From assembly GCA_021792365.1 (NCBI GenBank), contig JAJYUT010000001.1:620001-684000 (forward strand): a DNA stretch of 64,000 nt, read 5' to 3'. A program made the translations under genes and the position numbers. Below the pieces are notes generated by a model. It made no database searches. It had not been told where the DNA came from and saw only the letters and a program-made list of their open reading frames with translations. Source of the stretch: Pseudomonadota bacterium (GTDB lineage Bacteria > Pseudomonadota > Alphaproteobacteria > Dongiales > Dongiaceae). Below are positions 8,912 through 17,095 of the stretch, piece by piece. The stretch's first letter is position 1, and each line of letters opens with the position of its first letter.

Positions 8912-9466
8912 ATGGCCGAGAACGAAACCAAGGGCGGCGGCGCCGCATCCGGCGATGCCCAAGGGAACGCGCCGGAGGCAAATGCACCGGGTGCGGGCTT
9001 CCCGCTCACCGTCGTCACGCAATATGTCAAGGACCTGTCCTTCGAGAATCCAGGCGGCCCCGATTCCCTGGTCTCCCTCAAGGAGGCGCCGCACGGCACC
9101 GTGCGGGTCGACGTGCGGGTGCAGCCGCGCACCCCGCCGGAGATCGAGATCATCCTGTTCCTGGCGGTGGAGGCCAAGGCGAGCGACAAGGTCGTCTATG
9201 TCTGCGAGTGCGAGTATGGCGGCATCTTCCGCCTGGGCCGCGTGTCGCAGGAGGTCGTCCTGCCGCTCATCATGATCGAGGCGCCACGCCTGCTCTTCCC
9301 CTTCGCGCGCCAGGTGATCGCGAATGCCGTGATCGCAGGCGGCTTCCCGCCGCTGCTCATCAACCCGATCGACTTCGCCGCGCTCTATCGCGACAAGCGC
9401 GAGGAGATGATGAAGCAGGCCGCCGCCGCCAAGCCCGAAGGCGACGGAAAGCCGGCACTGAACTGA
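8912..9466 (+). CDS. secB: Protein-export chaperone SecB
   Basis: A tetrameric cytosolic chaperone that keeps preproteins unfolded and hands them to SecA. The 184-residue protein has a Gly/Ala-rich N-terminus, then the conserved core QYVKDLSFENP, the EIEIILFLAVEAK strand and the LLFPFARQVIANAVIAGGFPPLLINPIDF block, which is the SecB signature. SecB is expected in proteobacteria with a large exported proteome; this window alone encodes three porins and several lipoproteins. The 218 bp upstream separate it from the divergent thpR gene and should hold the promoter. Confidence 0.97.
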   Translation: MAENETKGGGAASGDAQGNAPEANAPGAGFPLTVVTQYVKDLSFENPGGPDSLVSLKEAPHGTVRVDVRVQPRTPPEIEIILFLAVEAKASDKVVYVCECEYGGIFRLGRVSQEVVLPLIMIEAPRLLFPFARQVIANAVIAGGFPPLLINPIDFAALYRDKREEMMKQAAAAKPEGDGKPALN

Positions 9467-9630
9467 CGCGGCGGACGGCGCGCGTTCGCCGCGCGCTGTC
9501 TTCCTCCGGTCATCGTCGGTCAGGTCCGGGCGTGGCGCGCCTGGCCACGGAAATACCCCGCCTTCAACGCGGTTGAATCGCGGCCCTGCCTCGCGACAGA
9601 GTATCGCCTTCACGGCGAGGAGAACGAGGC

Positions 9631-10107
9631 ATGGCGCATGCGTATCGCGCGACGGTGCTGTGGCGCCGGGACAGACAGGACTTCACCGATAATCGCTATT
9701 CGCGCGGCCATGTGTGGCGCTTCGACGAAGGGCTGGAGGTGCCGGCCTCATCCTCGCCCTTCGTGGTGCCACGTCACTCGGTCGAGGCGGCGATCGATCC
9801 GGAGGAGGCCTTCGTCGCAAGCCCCTCCTCCTGCCACATGCTGTTCTTCCTCTCCTTTGCGGCGCGCGCCGGCTTCACGATCGACTCCTATGAAGACCAG
9901 GCGCGCGGCGAGATGGCGAAGAACGACGCGGGCAAGCTCTATGTCGCGCGCGTGACGCTGCGGCCCGTCATCGTCTTCTCCGGCGACAAGCGCCCGGCCG
10001 AGGCGGACATCGCGGCCCTGCATCACCGCTCGCACGAGGAATGCTTCATCGCCAACTCGGTCAGGACCGAGGTGGTGACGGAGATCATGCCGCCGCAATT
10101 CGCCTGA
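9631..10107 (+). CDS. OsmC family peroxiredoxin-like protein
   Basis: A 158-residue OsmC/Ohr-fold protein. The two cysteines of the family are visible in PSSCHMLFFLSFAARAGF and in HRSHEECFIANSV. It starts MAHAYRATVLWRRDRQDFTDNRYSRGH, which is typical of the OsmC branch rather than Ohr. Members reduce hydroperoxides, but specificity varies. It stands alone: 164 bp after secB, with a large gap downstream. Together with the ohr gene 2.5 kb away it gives the region two thiol peroxidases of this fold. Confidence 0.9.
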   Translation: MAHAYRATVLWRRDRQDFTDNRYSRGHVWRFDEGLEVPASSSPFVVPRHSVEAAIDPEEAFVASPSSCHMLFFLSFAARAGFTIDSYEDQARGEMAKNDAGKLYVARVTLRPVIVFSGDKRPAEADIAALHHRSHEECFIANSVRTEVVTEIMPPQFA

Positions 10108-10394
10108 ACGCATCTCAGTAGCATCGGACATGTAGGTGCTCATCATCGGCGTTGCCGGCGCCATCAATCGCATATGCACGCGGTCGTGCCAGCGCGCGCC
10201 ATGCGGCTTTCAACGGACCGCATCAGAGTGCGTGCGCATAGTCCGATCGACCTAGCTTCATTGGAACGAGTCTATGTCACGGTGTCGAACGCGCTGTGAC
10301 AAACGCTTTTCGCTGTGACCGCCATCACTGCGCCTTAATTCAATACTAACCATCCTTCGCACAGTCTGAGGGCTACGGCTGTCGGGGAATCACA
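10108..10394. other. 287-bp intergenic region with repeated GCTGTGAC elements
   Basis: No gene seen. It holds two direct copies of GCTGTGAC (10293-10300 and 10312-10319), 19 bp apart, and an inverted GTCAC nearby at 10276-10280. These may be regulator sites for the outer-membrane gene that starts at 10395. A TTAA-N7-CTAA pattern around 10336-10350 resembles a CtrA box with one mismatch; this is weak. Confidence 0.35.
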
Positions 10395-11456
10395 ATGGTC
10401 TCGCGCCTAGTCGCGGCGCGCCCTTCATATTCAGGGCGCCGCGCGTCGTCGTTGTTGCGTGGAGAAACCACGGGACGGGTGCTGCTGCGCCTGCGCCGCG
10501 TCCTGCTCTGCGCCCTCTCGCTCTATCTCACCTTCATCATCGTCTCGAGCGCGCAGGATACCAGCGCGGGCGCTACCCAACCGGTCACTCTCTTTCTCAA
10601 CATCAACAACAGCCAGCTGGCGGACCGGGTGGATCTGAGCCAGAAGCGGCGGCTGAATCTGGCCGGCGTGCCCATCCTGGTCGGCGGCAACCGCCAGAAT
10701 GGCGATGCCGCGCCCAGCATCGCCGCCGGCATCGCCGGCGGCTACACCTTCGATCTCGGCAACAACCTGTCCTTGAAGCCGAGCGGCGTCCTCAGCCGCA
10801 CGCATATCGACGGCGCCGACCTCCTCTCCGGCGGCGGCATCGGCGGCAATGTCGCGTTGCAGTATCAGGCGAGCCGCGGGGGCCTGCTGTTGCGGCCGGT
10901 GCTCTATGCCACGATGCAGAGGGACATCCTGGAGCGCATGGACTACGCGCTGGATGGCGAAGTGTGGCAGGCGATCGGCTGGGGCATGGACCTGACGGCG
11001 GCGCTCGGCTACTCGCGGCGCGAATCGGAGCTGCTGAGCACCGATGACCGCGAGGGCAGCTACGGCAGGCTCGGCCTCAAGATCGGCCTGCTCGATTCGA
11101 GCAACCTGGAGCTGGCCTACGGCTTCAACACCACCAAGGGCACGCTCGCTTCCCAGTTCCGCTTCAACCAAGGCCCGAGCATGTCGACGCATCTGGCGCT
11201 GGCGCCGGGCTGGCAAATCGACGGCGGCTATTCGCTCCTGGCCGTCGAGCGCGGCTATGACAACCGCGATACGGATGCGCGCCGGCACGACATGCGCCAC
11301 CGCCTGCATCTCGCGAGCGACTGGGCGATCACCAGCACCACCGGTGCGGAATGGCACATCTCCGCGGGCTATGACTACGAGCAGACCTTCACCGACGGTC
11401 CAATGCCACCGCCGCCCACCCACCGGGCCCTGGTGAACTTCGCGCTGAACTTCTGA
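10395..11456 (+). CDS. Outer-membrane beta-barrel protein of unknown function
   Basis: A 353-residue protein with a long basic N-region, a hydrophobic segment VLLCALSLYLTFIIVSS around residues 36-52 that can act as a signal peptide, and then alternating polar/hydrophobic strands throughout. It ends in ALVNFALNF; a C-terminal Phe after alternating hydrophobics is the usual sorting signal for the BAM complex. Strand pairs such as GYTFDLGNNLSLKPSGVLSRT and LELAYGFNTTKGTLASQF support a barrel of roughly 12-16 strands. I cannot assign a family: it shows no similarity by eye to the three porins at 47-51 kb. No partner gene is adjacent. Confidence 0.7.
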   Translation: MVSRLVAARPSYSGRRASSLLRGETTGRVLLRLRRVLLCALSLYLTFIIVSSAQDTSAGATQPVTLFLNINNSQLADRVDLSQKRRLNLAGVPILVGGNRQNGDAAPSIAAGIAGGYTFDLGNNLSLKPSGVLSRTHIDGADLLSGGGIGGNVALQYQASRGGLLLRPVLYATMQRDILERMDYALDGEVWQAIGWGMDLTAALGYSRRESELLSTDDREGSYGRLGLKIGLLDSSNLELAYGFNTTKGTLASQFRFNQGPSMSTHLALAPGWQIDGGYSLLAVERGYDNRDTDARRHDMRHRLHLASDWAITSTTGAEWHISAGYDYEQTFTDGPMPPPPTHRALVNFALNF

Positions 11457-11484
11457 GGCACCGGCCTCGCGTCGCGCCTTCACA

Positions 11485-11826
11485 TCAATCGCTGCCGCAC
11501 TTGCCGCTGCTGGCGATGATGTGCAGGACCTGCACCGACCGTGGCAGCTCGATCAGGAATTCCGGATCGCGCGCGAGGTGATGGACCTGCCTGGGATCGC
11601 TGCCGGTGAAGCGCGCCATCGCTTCCACGCTCTCCCAATAGGAGATGGTGATGAACTCGCTTTCGCCGTCGCGGTCCTCGCGCAGCGATTGGACGCCGAG
11701 CGCCTTCTCCTCCAGCGGCCTGATGCCAACCTCGTAATTGTAGCGCGCATACTCGTCCGCCTTGGCTGCGGGCACGCGGCCGCGCCAGATCCGCGCGATC
11801 CTGGGCTTGACGGTATCCTCGCTCAT
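11485..11826 (-). CDS. Antibiotic-biosynthesis-monooxygenase-like (dimeric alpha/beta barrel) protein
   Basis: A 113-residue protein, MSEDTVKPRIARIWRGRV..., with one ABM-type ferredoxin-like domain: IARIWRGRVPAAKADEYARY, a central SLREDRDGESEFITISYWES and a C-terminal HLARDPEFL. These small domains act as monooxygenases, haem-degrading enzymes or simply binding folds; the activity here is unknown. GGAGG stands 7 nt before the ATG at 11826. The frame is open much further upstream, but that part overlaps the GST gene in a different frame and is not coding. It lies 47 nt after the GST stop, so the two are probably co-transcribed. Confidence 0.82.
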   Translation of the reverse strand: MSEDTVKPRIARIWRGRVPAAKADEYARYNYEVGIRPLEEKALGVQSLREDRDGESEFITISYWESVEAMARFTGSDPRQVHHLARDPEFLIELPRSVQVLHIIASSGKCGSD

Positions 11827-11873
11827 GATGTCCTCCGTCGGCTGGGCTCGTGCGAGGTGAGCGCGAGCAATAT

Positions 11874-12548
11874 TCATCCGATCCCGATCGGCCGCGTCAG
11901 CGCCCGGTCGGCCGCGGCGATCTCCGCCGCCGCCTTGCCGAAAGGCGTCCGCGCCTGCAGCCGCGCATGCCAGGCGGCGAGCGCGGGGAAATCCTGCAGC
12001 GCCGGCCCCTTCAGGCGCTGCGTCCACAGCACCACCATGAACATCGCGATATCGGCATAGGAGAGCGCGCCGCACAGAAAGTCGTGTCGCGCCAGCGACC
12101 GGTCCAGCGCCGCGAAGTGATCGCGCAAGGCAGCCTCGGCGCGTGCGCCGGCCTCCTGGTTCGCGGCGCGCCGCGCCGGATCGGGATGGGGCGGATCGGT
12201 GCGATAGAAGAAAGCGCGCGCATGGGGGAACACGACCTCGTCCGCGCGCAGCTCCATCAGCCGGGATTCGGCGCGCTGGTTCACGTCCCGCGGCAGCAGC
12301 GGCGGCGCCGGATAGGCCTCCTCCAGGTATTCGAAAATCACCGTCGAATCGAACAGCGTGAGATCGCCATCGACCAGCACCGGCACCTGCCCCTTGGGAT
12401 TCGCCGCCAGCACGTCCGGATGCTTGGGCTGATAGCCCCGCTCCTGCGTGAAGGGCACCATGACGCGCTCGAAGGCGAGGCCCTTCTCGCCCAGCGCGAT
12501 CTCCACCTTGCGCGAGAACAGGCTCAACGGCCCGGAATAGAGTTTCAT
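11874..12548 (-). CDS. Glutathione S-transferase
   Basis: A 224-residue GST: thioredoxin-fold N-terminal domain (MKLYSGPLSLFSRKVEIALGEKG, then NPKGQVPVLVDGD and the Glu/Asp-Ser glutathione clamp FDSTVIFEYLEE), followed by a helical C-terminal domain (about residues 90-224). The Ser in PLSLFS is a candidate catalytic residue, as in the beta/theta-like classes. The substrate is unknown. It lies between an alpha/beta hydrolase gene upstream and a small monooxygenase-like gene downstream on the same strand, a grouping that hints at detoxification of an organic compound (inference). Confidence 0.92.
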   Translation of the reverse strand: MKLYSGPLSLFSRKVEIALGEKGLAFERVMVPFTQERGYQPKHPDVLAANPKGQVPVLVDGDLTLFDSTVIFEYLEEAYPAPPLLPRDVNQRAESRLMELRADEVVFPHARAFFYRTDPPHPDPARRAANQEAGARAEAALRDHFAALDRSLARHDFLCGALSYADIAMFMVVLWTQRLKGPALQDFPALAAWHARLQARTPFGKAAAEIAAADRALTRPIGIG

Positions 12549-12616
12549 GCACGCGCTCCGCTATGCTCTCCGCCGCGGAGCATGGGACAACGCGCTGTCA
12601 AGAGCTGACAACAGCG

Positions 12617-13504
12617 TCAGCGCTCCACGCTCCTCGCGTGGACGCGACATAGGAAATCGCGCGACAGGGCGGCCACCTCCTCAAGCGAGGTTTCCAGCAG
12701 CCAATGCCCGCCATCGAGCAGGTGCAGTTCGGCATCGGGCAGGTCGCGCAGATAGGCGCGCGCCGCGCCTTCCGGCATGAAGCCGTCCTGTGGCCCCCAG
12801 ACGATCAAGGTCGGAGGCCTGTGCTCCCGCAGCCATGCCTGGTAGCGCGGGAACCAGGTGAAGTTCTCCTTGAGGCCGGTCAGCACGTCGATCGTGCTCT
12901 CCCGCCGTTCGGGCGTCATCAGGGACCAATGCAGGTGCCACAGGTCCGGCGCGATATGCTGTGCAAGCGCGGGCCCCACGTCGTTCAGGAACTCGTCCTT
13001 GAATCCCTCCAGGCTGACGGCCTTGCCCCGCTCGGTACGCGCTTCCTGGGGCGGCAGGCGCAAGGCCTGCCGGAGCGGCGCATATTTCGGCCCAAGCTGG
13101 TCCTCGTAGATGTCGCCGTTCTGAATGATGAACGCGGCAATCAGGTCCGGCCGCTTGATCGCCAGCCTCAGGCCGATCTGCGATCCGAAATCGTGCAGAT
13201 AGACGGCAACGCGCGATACACCGAGCCTCTCCAGGAGCCGTTCCAGGAAATCAGCATAGCCATCGAACCCGTGATGGAAGTCCGCCGGCGCCCGAGTATA
13301 GCCGCAACCGGGGAAGTCCGGCGCCAGCAGCCGCCAGCGATTGGCCAGCGCCGGCATGTAGTTCCGGAACTGGAAGGAGGAGCATGGATACCCGTGGGGC
13401 AGTAATACGACCGGCGCATCCGCCGGCCCCGCTTCCCGATAGAAGCAGTCCACACCGTCGATCTGAACCCGTCGATGCCGAACGGCATTGGCGGCTTGGC
13501 TCAT
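12617..13504 (-). CDS. Alpha/beta hydrolase with Asp nucleophile (epoxide hydrolase / dehalogenase type)
   Basis: A 295-residue alpha/beta-hydrolase. The oxyanion motif is LPHGYP (residues 36-41). The nucleophile elbow reads HDFGSQIG with Asp105 where serine hydrolases have Ser, as in haloalkane dehalogenases and epoxide hydrolases. The remaining triad members are probably D240 (WGPQDGF) and H267 (DGGHW). A cap region lies between. This predicts hydrolysis of an epoxide or C-halogen bond through an aspartyl ester, but not the substrate. The start at 13504 is chosen because GGGAG precedes it; an ATG at 13552 would add 16 residues. A GST gene follows 68 bp downstream. Confidence 0.88.
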   Translation of the reverse strand: MSQAANAVRHRRVQIDGVDCFYREAGPADAPVVLLPHGYPCSSFQFRNYMPALANRWRLLAPDFPGCGYTRAPADFHHGFDGYADFLERLLERLGVSRVAVYLHDFGSQIGLRLAIKRPDLIAAFIIQNGDIYEDQLGPKYAPLRQALRLPPQEARTERGKAVSLEGFKDEFLNDVGPALAQHIAPDLWHLHWSLMTPERRESTIDVLTGLKENFTWFPRYQAWLREHRPPTLIVWGPQDGFMPEGAARAYLRDLPDAELHLLDGGHWLLETSLEEVAALSRDFLCRVHARSVER

Positions 13505-13795
13505 GCCCTGCTCCCGTGATGGCCTGGCGGTCTGCCTATCGAGAACAGCCATCGCGGGTTTTGCTCCCGCGCATCGAAGGAGTCCATGAGCGGCGCGCTT
13601 TTGTCATGGGCTTCAACGCCTGCTGACAAAATCCGACAACAGGCGGCGTTAGGCTCCGCTCATCATCGAGATGGAAGAAGAGGCATCGCAAGCGCGGTCG
13701 AAGCCGCGAGAGGCTTCTCGCACGAGGCCGGGAGTGAATCGGATGGAGTTCACGCGGGCATGAACGTCCAGGCGAGCAATACGATGCCGCATCAC

Positions 13796-13896
13796 CGTCA
13801 TGGCGCGCCGCGCCTTTCCATCCACGCGTTTCGATGGGCAGCACTGTGCCGCGCCATGCAAACGCATGGATCGCAAGGCCAAGCCTTGGGATGACG
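13796..13896. repeat. 101-bp palindromic intergenic repeat, copy 1
   Basis: Bounded by CGTCAT at the left and ATGACG at the right. The left arm contains CCATCCACGCG and the right arm contains CGCATGGATCGCAAGG followed by CCAAGCCTTGGGATGACG, so the element can fold on itself. A second copy with the same length and related arms lies at 46128-46228. The rest of the gap from 13505 to 13920 shows no gene. This kind of mobile-looking palindromic repeat is common in alphaproteobacterial intergenic DNA. Confidence 0.75.
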
Positions 13897-13920
13897 AAGT
13901 TGGACAAGCCTAGGCGCGAT

Positions 13921-14088
13921 CTACTCCGCCGCCTGCACTTTGATGCGCGGATCACCGCCAGGCGGCGCGGCGTCTCGTCGCTCCGCCTCCGCGCGCGGCT
14001 GCGGCGCCGGCTTCGCTTGCTCCGGCGCGCGGCGCTTGGGTGCCGGCGTGTCGGTGATGACGTCGAAATCGTAGGTAACGGGCTTCAT
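13921..14088 (-). CDS. Small hypothetical protein, 55 residues, Pro/Ala/charge rich
   Basis: ATG at 14088 with a strong GAGGAG five bases upstream. It begins MKPVTYDFDVITDTPAPKRR, runs through a low-complexity Pro/Ala/Arg/Glu stretch and ends IKVQAAE. There is no signal peptide or membrane helix. The acidic start and basic, proline-rich middle suggest a mostly disordered small protein. I do not recognise the family. The strong ribosome-binding site is the main argument that it is translated. A bidirectional-looking terminator (14156-14186) separates it from the next small gene upstream. Confidence 0.6.
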   Translation of the reverse strand: MKPVTYDFDVITDTPAPKRRAPEQAKPAPQPRAEAERRDAAPPGGDPRIKVQAAE

Positions 14089-14155
14089 GGCGGCTCCTCG
14101 TTCTGTTGAAGGGCCGCCCGGTCATCTGATCGTCATTCGCTGGAGTGATCCAAAA

Positions 14156-14186
14156 CGAAAGGCCGCCGGATGCGGGCGGCCTTTCG
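14156..14186. terminator. 12-bp perfect stem-loop between two small genes
   Basis: CGAAAGGCCGCC (14156-14167) pairs perfectly with GGCGGCCTTTCG (14175-14186) around a seven-base loop. It lies 26 bp beyond the stop of the 28-residue reading frame that is read on the minus strand. The A/T ends give a short T tract in either direction, so it could terminate transcription from both sides. Confidence 0.75.
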
Positions 14187-14211
14187 TGGATCAATCTCGG
14201 ATGCGCGATCC

Positions 14212-14298
14212 CTAGGCCGCTGGCGTGTACCAGCGGTACCAAAATCGCTGCCCCAGCGGCGTCGCGGCCGAGGGGGCAAGGGTCAGGATCGAGCGCAT
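14212..14298 (-). CDS. Candidate 28-residue small protein or leader peptide
   Basis: ATG at 14298 with a modest AAGG about nine bases upstream, then 28 codons ending in TAG at 14212. The C-terminal half contains QRFWYRWYTPAA, five aromatic residues among twelve, and the N-terminal half is small and hydrophobic. A strong stem-loop terminator follows 26 bp after the stop, which supports a short independent transcript. It could be a small membrane-active peptide, a precursor peptide or a regulatory leader. No modification-enzyme gene lies next to it. It overlaps the region upstream of the divergent DUF1203 gene. Confidence 0.4.
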   Translation of the reverse strand: MRSILTLAPSAATPLGQRFWYRWYTPAA

Positions 14299-14400
14299 AG
14301 GCAGACCTTAGGGGATTTCACCATGACGCGCAAGAACCGGAGCGCCGCCCGCCGTCCCGCCAGCCATGCTGGCCGGCATCGGTCGTCCAAGGAGCCCCGC

Positions 14401-14862
14401 ATGCAATTCCGTATTTCCGGCCTGCCCGCCGAGACATTCCAGTACCTGTTCGCCCTCGGCGACGAGGCGCTCAAGCGCCATGGCGCGCGCCGCCGGGTCG
14501 CCGAGACCAGCGGCTATCCCTGCCGCGTCAGCCTGACCGATGCGGCGGTGGGAGACGAGGTCATCCTGGTCAATTACGAGCACCAGGACGCCGACACGCC
14601 GTATCGCGCCCGCCACGCCATCTATGTGCGCCAGGGCGAGCGGCGCTACGACAAGGTCGGCGAGGTGCCGGAGCAATTGCGCAAGCGCCTGCTCTCCGTG
14701 CGCGCCTTCGATGCAGAGGGCATGATGGTGGATGCGGACGTCATCGAAGGGCGCCTGCTCGAAGACCTGATCGGCCGCCTCTTCGCCAACGACGCGGTCG
14801 CCTATTTGCATCTGCATTTCGCGCGCCCCGGCTGCTACGCGGCGCGGGTCGACCGCGCGTAA
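14401..14862 (+). CDS. DUF1203 domain-containing protein
   Basis: A 153-residue protein matching the DUF1203 pattern: MQFRISGLPAETFQYLFAL, then GYPCRVSLTDAAVGDEVILVNYEHQ, then PYRARHAIYVRQG and AVAYLHLHFARPGCYAARVDRA at the end. The family is widespread, cytosolic and of unknown function. AAGGAG lies 6 nt before the ATG at 14401, so longer in-frame starts at 14170 and 14323 were not used. It is transcribed away from the two small minus-strand genes and followed 162 bp later by the GFA protein gene on the same strand. Confidence 0.88.
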   Translation: MQFRISGLPAETFQYLFALGDEALKRHGARRRVAETSGYPCRVSLTDAAVGDEVILVNYEHQDADTPYRARHAIYVRQGERRYDKVGEVPEQLRKRLLSVRAFDAEGMMVDADVIEGRLLEDLIGRLFANDAVAYLHLHFARPGCYAARVDRA

Positions 14863-15024
14863 GCAGGCGCCCTCGCCGCCTGAAGATTTGCGGGTGTGAT
14901 TGCCCGCTTGCGCGCTCTATACTTCACCGCCGCTCTTCTCGAAGAGCGGGCGGCCGGTCTTCCTGTCCTGCGCGCAAGAGGCGGCACCGGCGGCGAGAAG
15001 CCAACAGCCAGACCAGGAGCCAGC

Positions 15025-15423
15025 ATGAGCGACGCACGCTTGACCGGCGGGTGCCTGTGCGGCGCGGTGCGCCTGACCGCGACCGGCGCGCCCTATCGCG
15101 TCGGCATCTGCCATTGCCTCGATTGCCGCAAGCATCACGGCGCGCTGTTCCACGCCTCCGCAATCTTTCCGGAAGACGCGGTGACGATCACCGGCGCGAC
15201 GGCGGAATACAAGGGCCGCCATTTCTGCCCCGCCTGCGGCTCGTCCCTGTTCGGCCGCACCGGCGATGAGATCGAGGTCAATGTCGGCTGCCTCGATGCG
15301 CCGAACCTGGTGAAGCCGACCTATGAGAGCTGGGTGATCCGGCGCGAGGATTGGCTGCCGCCCTTTGAGGTTGCGCGCCGCTACCCGCGCGATCGCGAAG
15401 GGACCGGCCGCACCGAGCCTTGA
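15025..15423 (+). CDS. GFA family protein (glutathione-dependent formaldehyde-activating-like)
   Basis: A 132-residue zinc protein of the GFA/CENP-V fold. Metal-binding cysteines are visible in GGCLCGAVRL (residues 8-17), CHCLDCRKHHGA and FCPACGSSLF. Family members include the enzyme that adds glutathione to formaldehyde, but most are uncharacterised and activity cannot be inferred from the motif alone. CAGGAG lies 5 nt before the ATG at 15025; an in-frame upstream start at 14896 lacks such a site. No formaldehyde dehydrogenase gene is adjacent. Confidence 0.92.
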   Translation: MSDARLTGGCLCGAVRLTATGAPYRVGICHCLDCRKHHGALFHASAIFPEDAVTITGATAEYKGRHFCPACGSSLFGRTGDEIEVNVGCLDAPNLVKPTYESWVIRREDWLPPFEVARRYPRDREGTGRTEP

Positions 15424-15580
15424 ACCGGGCCTGCCGGTCGGTCAAGGCCAACCGCAGGACTCGATCTGCCCAATGAGGGCCCCGGCACGCGACACGACGT
15501 TGATTGCCACCTTCGGTTGTTGAAGGCCATCGCGGCGCATGGCATCATCGCCCCGGCTTCACTGGGGGATCCCATCGCCG

Positions 15581-17095
15581 ATGACCGCGCGCGTCCGCAC
15601 CGTCGCATTCCAGGGCGTCGACGCGCTGGGCGTGGATGTGCAGGTGCAGATGGCGGGCGGTGTCCCGGCCTTCACCATCGTCGGCCTGCCGGACAAGCAG
15701 GTGGCGGAGAGCAAGGAGCGGGTGCGCGGCGCGCTCACCGCCATCGGCCTCGGCCTGCCGGGCAAGCGCATCATCGTCAATCTCGCGCCCGCCGACCTCG
15801 CCAAGGAAGGCACCCATTTCGACCTGCCGATCGCGCTCGCGCTGCTGATCGGGCTCGGCGCGCTCTCGCCCGACGATGTCGCGCAGCATGTCTGCCTGGG
15901 GGAGCTCGGGCTCGATGGCTCCATCGCGAGCGTCGCCGGCGTGCTGCCCGCCGCGATGTTCGCGGCAAGACAGGGGCTCAACCTCATCTGCCCCAAGAGC
16001 CAGGGCGGGGAAGCGGCCTGGGCCGGCGAACTCGACGTGCTCGCGCCCGATCATCTCATCCAGCTCATCAACCACTGCAAGGGCCGGCAGATCCTTTCCG
16101 CGCCGAAGCCGCAGCTCGCGGAAGAGGAGGCGCTCTATCCCGACCTCAAGGACATCAAGGGCCAGGAAAGCGCCAAGCGCGCGCTGGAGATCGCGGCGGC
16201 CGGCAATCATAACCTCTTGATGGTGGGGCCGCCCGGCTCCGGCAAGTCGATGCTGGCGCAGCGCTTGCCGGGCTTGCTGCCGCCGCTCGATCCCGCCGAG
16301 GCGCTGGAGACCAGCATGATCCATTCGCTGGCCGGCCATCTGCAGGACGGCAAGCTGCGCCGGCGGCGCCCCTTCCGTGATCCGCACCACTCGGCCTCCC
16401 TGCCCTCGCTGGTCGGCGGCGGGCAGCGCGCCCGGCCGGGCGAGATCTCCCTCGCGCATCTCGGCGTGCTGTTCCTCGATGAACTGCCGGAGTTCCAGCG
16501 CGCGACCCTCGAAGCCTTGCGCCAGCCGCTGGAATCAGGCCGCGTCTCCATCGCCCGCGCCAACGCGCACGTCACCTATCCCGCGCGCGTGCAGCTCGTC
16601 GCCGCAATGAACCCGTGCCCCTGCGGCCATCTCGACGATCCGCAGCAGGCCTGCGGCCGCGCGCCCAGATGCGCGCAGGACTACCAGAGCCGCATCTCCG
16701 GCCCGCTGTTCGACCGCATCGACCTCCACATCGAAGTGCCGGCCGTGAGCGCCGCCGATTTGACTCTGCCGCCGCCCGCCGAAGGCAGCGTCGAGATCGC
16801 CGCCCGCGTCGCCAAGGCGCGCGCCATCCAGGCCGAGCGCTACCGGACCAAAGGCGCCGCCATCCGCACCAACGCCGAGTGCGACGGCGAGCTATTGGAG
16901 CAGGTCGCCCCGCTCGACGAGCCCAGCCGCAAGCTCATCACGCAAGCGATCGAGCGCTTCCGCCTCTCCGCGCGCGGCTTCCACCGCGTGCTGCGCGTCG
17001 CGCGCACTTTGGCGGACTTGGAAGGCGGCGGCCCGGTGAAGCAGATCAACGTCGCGGAGGCGCTGACGTATCGGCGTGTGCTGCCGGGGCGATGA
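15581..17095 (+). CDS. yifB: YifB/ComM family Mg chelatase-like AAA+ ATPase
   Basis: A 504-residue protein. The N-terminal Lon-like ChlI domain has VDVQVQMAGGVPAFTIVGLPDKQVAE; a Mg-chelatase-type AAA+ module follows with Walker A VGPPGSGKSM, a Walker B-like LFLDELPEF, the DPHHSAS insert and a C-terminal Mg_chelatase_C region. In naturally competent bacteria ComM is a helicase promoting branch migration of incoming DNA. Its job in this organism is not shown by context. The ATG at 15581 matches the family start; an ATG at 15539 is in frame but adds unconserved residues. Codons 60-69 are copied exactly in an intergenic region at 22016-22045. Confidence 0.95.
   Translation: MTARVRTVAFQGVDALGVDVQVQMAGGVPAFTIVGLPDKQVAESKERVRGALTAIGLGLPGKRIIVNLAPADLAKEGTHFDLPIALALLIGLGALSPDDVAQHVCLGELGLDGSIASVAGVLPAAMFAARQGLNLICPKSQGGEAAWAGELDVLAPDHLIQLINHCKGRQILSAPKPQLAEEEALYPDLKDIKGQESAKRALEIAAAGNHNLLMVGPPGSGKSMLAQRLPGLLPPLDPAEALETSMIHSLAGHLQDGKLRRRRPFRDPHHSASLPSLVGGGQRARPGEISLAHLGVLFLDELPEFQRATLEALRQPLESGRVSIARANAHVTYPARVQLVAAMNPCPCGHLDDPQQACGRAPRCAQDYQSRISGPLFDRIDLHIEVPAVSAADLTLPPPAEGSVEIAARVAKARAIQAERYRTKGAAIRTNAECDGELLEQVAPLDEPSRKLITQAIERFRLSARGFHRVLRVARTLADLEGGGPVKQINVAEALTYRRVLPGR

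Noticed and set aside
11827-12552. N-terminal part of a 355-residue frame leading into the monooxygenase-like protein
   Set aside because: It lies in a different frame of the GST gene and has no protein-like signal; the true start is ATG 11826 with GGAGG.
13586-13894. 102-residue plus-strand frame upstream of the palindromic repeat
   Set aside because: It runs through the repeat element and has no ribosome-binding site or family signature.
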